Positions 7,222 through 8,735 of a stretch of 8,735 bases of DNA are shown piece by piece (position 1 is the first letter of the stretch; each line of letters begins with the position of its first letter). A model generated the notes under the pieces. That model searched no databases, was not told the DNA's origin, and worked only from the letters and a program-made list of their open reading frames with translations. The translations under genes were made by a program, and so were the position numbers. Source of the DNA: Spirosoma fluviale (lineage in GTDB: Bacteria; Bacteroidota; Bacteroidia; Cytophagales; Spirosomataceae); the NCBI GenBank assembly GCA_945906915.1, contig CAMDSI010000081.1, positions 1 through 8,735 of the forward strand, given 5' to 3'.

Positions 7222-8274
7222 TTAGATGATTAACATCACGTCACCATAGGAGAAGAAACGGTATTTCTCCTTGATAGCTTGTTTATATGCTTCTGTGACT
7301 AATTCATGTCCCCCAAAAGCCGATGCCATCATTAAAAGAATCGATTCTGGTAAATGGAAATTAGTTAATAAAGCAGTAGGTATTTTAAACTCGTAAGGAG
7401 GGAAGATGAACTTATCTGTCCAGCTATTGATCGGTTTTAAGTGACCGCTTGCTGATACGGATGATTCCAAAGCCTTCATAACAGTCGTTCCTATCGCTAA
7501 TACATGCTTTTTATTATCGATTGCTTCGTTAACAAAATTACAAGTAGAATCATCAATCATAAAGTGTTCTGAATCTGTTTTGTGTTTAGTCAAATCCTCC
7601 ACATCTACATGGCGGAATGTTCCTAAACCTACGTGCAATGTAATAGGAGTGAACTGAGATCCATTTAATTCCATACGCTTCATGACTATTTTCGAAAAGT
7701 GCAAACCCGCTGTAGGGGCAGCCACAGCACCTACGTGCTCTGCATAAATGGTTTGGAAACGTTCGCGATCATCTTCAGTTGCCGCTCTTTTTAAACGAAT
7801 CTCGTCTGGAAGTGGTGTTTCTCCTAATTCGTGGATCGTCTGCATTAATGCCTCGTGATCCCCATCATATAAGAAACGAATGGTACGGCCACGTGAAGTG
7901 GTATTATCTATAACCTCTGCGACTAAATCGGAATCGCCGAAATATAATTTATTACCTACGCGTATTTTACGTGCTGGATCTACTAATACGTCCCATAGAC
8001 GGTGTTCTCTATTTAGTTCTCTCAATAAAAACACCTCGATTTGAGCACCCGTTTTTTCTTTATTTCCGTATAAACGAGCAGGAAAAACCTTTGTATTGTT
8101 GGTTACCAATACATCACCTTCACCAAAATAATCTATGATATCTGTGAATTTCTTATGTTCAATCGTCTTATTCTTACGGTTAATTACCATCATGCGCGCA
8201 TCTTCACGATTCTCAGTAGGATTAAGGGCAATTAAATTTTGGGGTAAATCAAATCTGAATTCAGATAATTTCAT
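7222..8274 (-). CDS. queA: S-adenosylmethionine:tRNA ribosyltransferase-isomerase (QueA)
   Basis: Penultimate enzyme of queuosine synthesis: transfers and rearranges the ribose of S-adenosylmethionine onto preQ1 at position 34 of GUN-anticodon tRNAs, giving epoxyqueuosine. The 350 residues are full length for the family. Landmarks are NNTKVFPARLYG (59-70), GAVAAPTAGLHFS (182-194), LHVGLGTFRHV (213-223), DSEHF (234-238), TNFHLPESILLMMASAF (304-320) and the C-terminal YRFFSYGDVMLI (338-349). The segment after GETPLP reads DEIRLKR where most QueA proteins have a PPYI.R-like stretch, a small local difference that leaves the flanking motifs intact. ATG at 8274 is preceded by a good Bacteroidota promoter and no Shine-Dalgarno. 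It is the first gene of the leftward operon, with ispD 20 nt downstream. Confidence 0.97.
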   Translation of the reverse strand: MKLSEFRFDLPQNLIALNPTENREDARMMVINRKNKTIEHKKFTDIIDYFGEGDVLVTNNTKVFPARLYGNKEKTGAQIEVFLLRELNREHRLWDVLVDPARKIRVGNKLYFGDSDLVAEVIDNTTSRGRTIRFLYDGDHEALMQTIHELGETPLPDEIRLKRAATEDDRERFQTIYAEHVGAVAAPTAGLHFSKIVMKRMELNGSQFTPITLHVGLGTFRHVDVEDLTKHKTDSEHFMIDDSTCNFVNEAIDNKKHVLAIGTTVMKALESSVSASGHLKPINSWTDKFIFPPYEFKIPTALLTNFHLPESILLMMASAFGGHELVTEAYKQAIKEKYRFFSYGDVMLII

Positions 8275-8303
8275 TCTCAGAGGGGTTGAATTTTTATAAT
8301 CTA

Positions 8304-8335
8304 CAAATATACCATATTGAAGGGGGGCTTGTCAA
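8304..8335 (-). promoter_or_regulatory. Promoter candidate for the queA-ispD-RND-MFS operon
   Basis: Read on the minus strand, TTG (8333-8335, within TTGACA) is followed after 21 nt by TATATTTG (8304-8311), matching the Bacteroidota pattern TTG-N17-23-TAnnTTTG. The -7 box ends about 30 nt before the queA ATG, leaving a short leader without Shine-Dalgarno. It is the best promoter match in the window. Confidence 0.68.
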
Positions 8336-8343
8336 GGTAAATC

Positions 8344-8374
8344 TTTGAAACAATATAGAATCTACGTAGTTTAG
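8344..8374 (+). promoter_or_regulatory. Promoter candidate for the photolyase gene
   Basis: TTTG (8344-8347), then 19 nt, then TAGTTTAG (8367-8374), one base off the TAnnTTTG consensus. The ATG lies 20 nt beyond the -7 box, so the leader would be very short. A near-palindrome centred on CTACGTAG (8362-8369) overlaps the -7 box and could be an operator. Confidence 0.48.
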
Positions 8375-8394
8375 CCCTTTAAGATACATAGAGG

Positions 8395-8735
8395 ATGAAA
8401 AAAGTTTCCATATTTTGGTTTAGGCGTGATTTAAGAGTAGAAGACAATCATGGATTATTCCAAGCTTTGTCCTCCGAGGTCCCAGTTCTCCCGCTCTTTA
8501 TCTTTGATACCCAGATTCTCGATCGCTTGCCCTCTTCATCTGATGGCCGAGTGGAGTTCATACACCAAGCCATTCAGCACATAAATGAGACAATAGGAGG
8601 ACACCTATGCGTTAAAAAGGGTAACCCATTAGATGTTTTTACCGAAATGCTGAATCAATGGGATGTCGTCCGTATTTATACAAATCATGATTATGAACGC
8701 TATGGTTTAGAACGCGATGCAAGTATTAAAGCCCT
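8395..8735 (+). CDS. Deoxyribodipyrimidine photolyase/cryptochrome family, N-terminal part; 3' end outside window
   Basis: Light-driven flavoprotein family; most bacterial members split UV-induced cyclobutane pyrimidine dimers in DNA. The 113 complete codons cover most of the N-terminal alpha/beta antenna-binding domain: SIFWFRRDLRVEDNHGL (about 5-21), VLPLFIFDTQILDRL (about 29-43), GRVEFIHQAI (about 49-58), KGNPLDVF (about 73-80) and IYTNHDYERYGLERD (about 92-106), which correspond to the usual FWFRRDLR, PIFIFD and NxDYEPY..RD landmarks. The frame stays open to the right edge. The FAD-binding helical domain lies outside, so class I photolyase, cryptochrome and other subfamilies cannot be separated here. 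ATG at 8395 gives the canonical N-terminus. GAGG directly abuts the start codon, too close to act as a normal ribosome site. The gene is transcribed divergently from queA. Confidence 0.93.
   Translation, partial: MKKVSIFWFRRDLRVEDNHGLFQALSSEVPVLPLFIFDTQILDRLPSSSDGRVEFIHQAIQHINETIGGHLCVKKGNPLDVFTEMLNQWDVVRIYTNHDYERYGLERDASIKA

Noticed and set aside
1..8735. Mobile element, CRISPR, toxin-antitoxin, defence or biosynthetic island
   Set aside because: Every sizeable frame is a recognisable core or transport gene apart from the 60-residue one. No transposase, terminal inverted repeats, regular repeat-spacer pattern, or paired small toxin-like genes are visible.

Overview
The window looks like chromosomal DNA of a member of the Bacteroidota, most likely of the Cytophagales/freshwater type. 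It is AT-rich, most genes lack a Shine-Dalgarno sequence, promoter candidates match the Bacteroidota pattern (TTG, then about 19-21 nt, then TAnnTTTG), and the proteins resemble Bacteroidota versions of their families. The taxonomic placement is an inference from memory of those families; no search was run. The gene order and gene content look like ordinary core genome. I see no transposase, integrase, tRNA, rRNA, CRISPR array or phage gene, and no gene-free stretch longer than about 130 bases.

Layout: (1) Bases 1-993, plus strand: the 3' part of an ABC-F ATPase gene cut by the left edge. (2) 1005-1037: a strong hairpin with A and T runs on its two sides, serving as a shared terminator for two convergent genes. 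(3) 1054-2676, minus: a GapN-type non-phosphorylating glyceraldehyde-3-phosphate dehydrogenase. (4) 2804-8274, minus: a tight five-gene run read right to left, queA - ispD - MMPL/RND exporter - MFS transporter - 60-residue small protein. Junctions are +20, +2, 0 and -11 nt, so it is almost certainly one operon. (5) 8275-8394: a divergent intergenic region with a good promoter candidate on each strand. (6) 8395 to the right edge, plus: the N-terminal part of a DNA photolyase/cryptochrome-family gene.

How the genes fit together: queA (tRNA queuosine synthesis) and ispD (MEP-pathway isoprenoid precursor synthesis) are housekeeping enzymes. The RND/MMPL protein and the MFS protein behind them are inner-membrane exporters, and the tight spacing suggests co-expression. 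A link between isoprenoid synthesis and lipid export is an attractive but unproven reading. GapN would supply NADPH from triose phosphate. The photolyase, divergent from queA, would repair UV damage.

The points most worth a second look are departures from canonical motifs within ordinary families: an ABC-F second nucleotide-binding domain with no recognisable Walker A, a GapN without the usual ELGG glutamate, and an RND pump with a charged TM10 but no matching acid in TM4. The unnamed small protein coupled to the MFS gene and the palindrome over the photolyase promoter are also notable. I did not find a convincing new multi-gene system.
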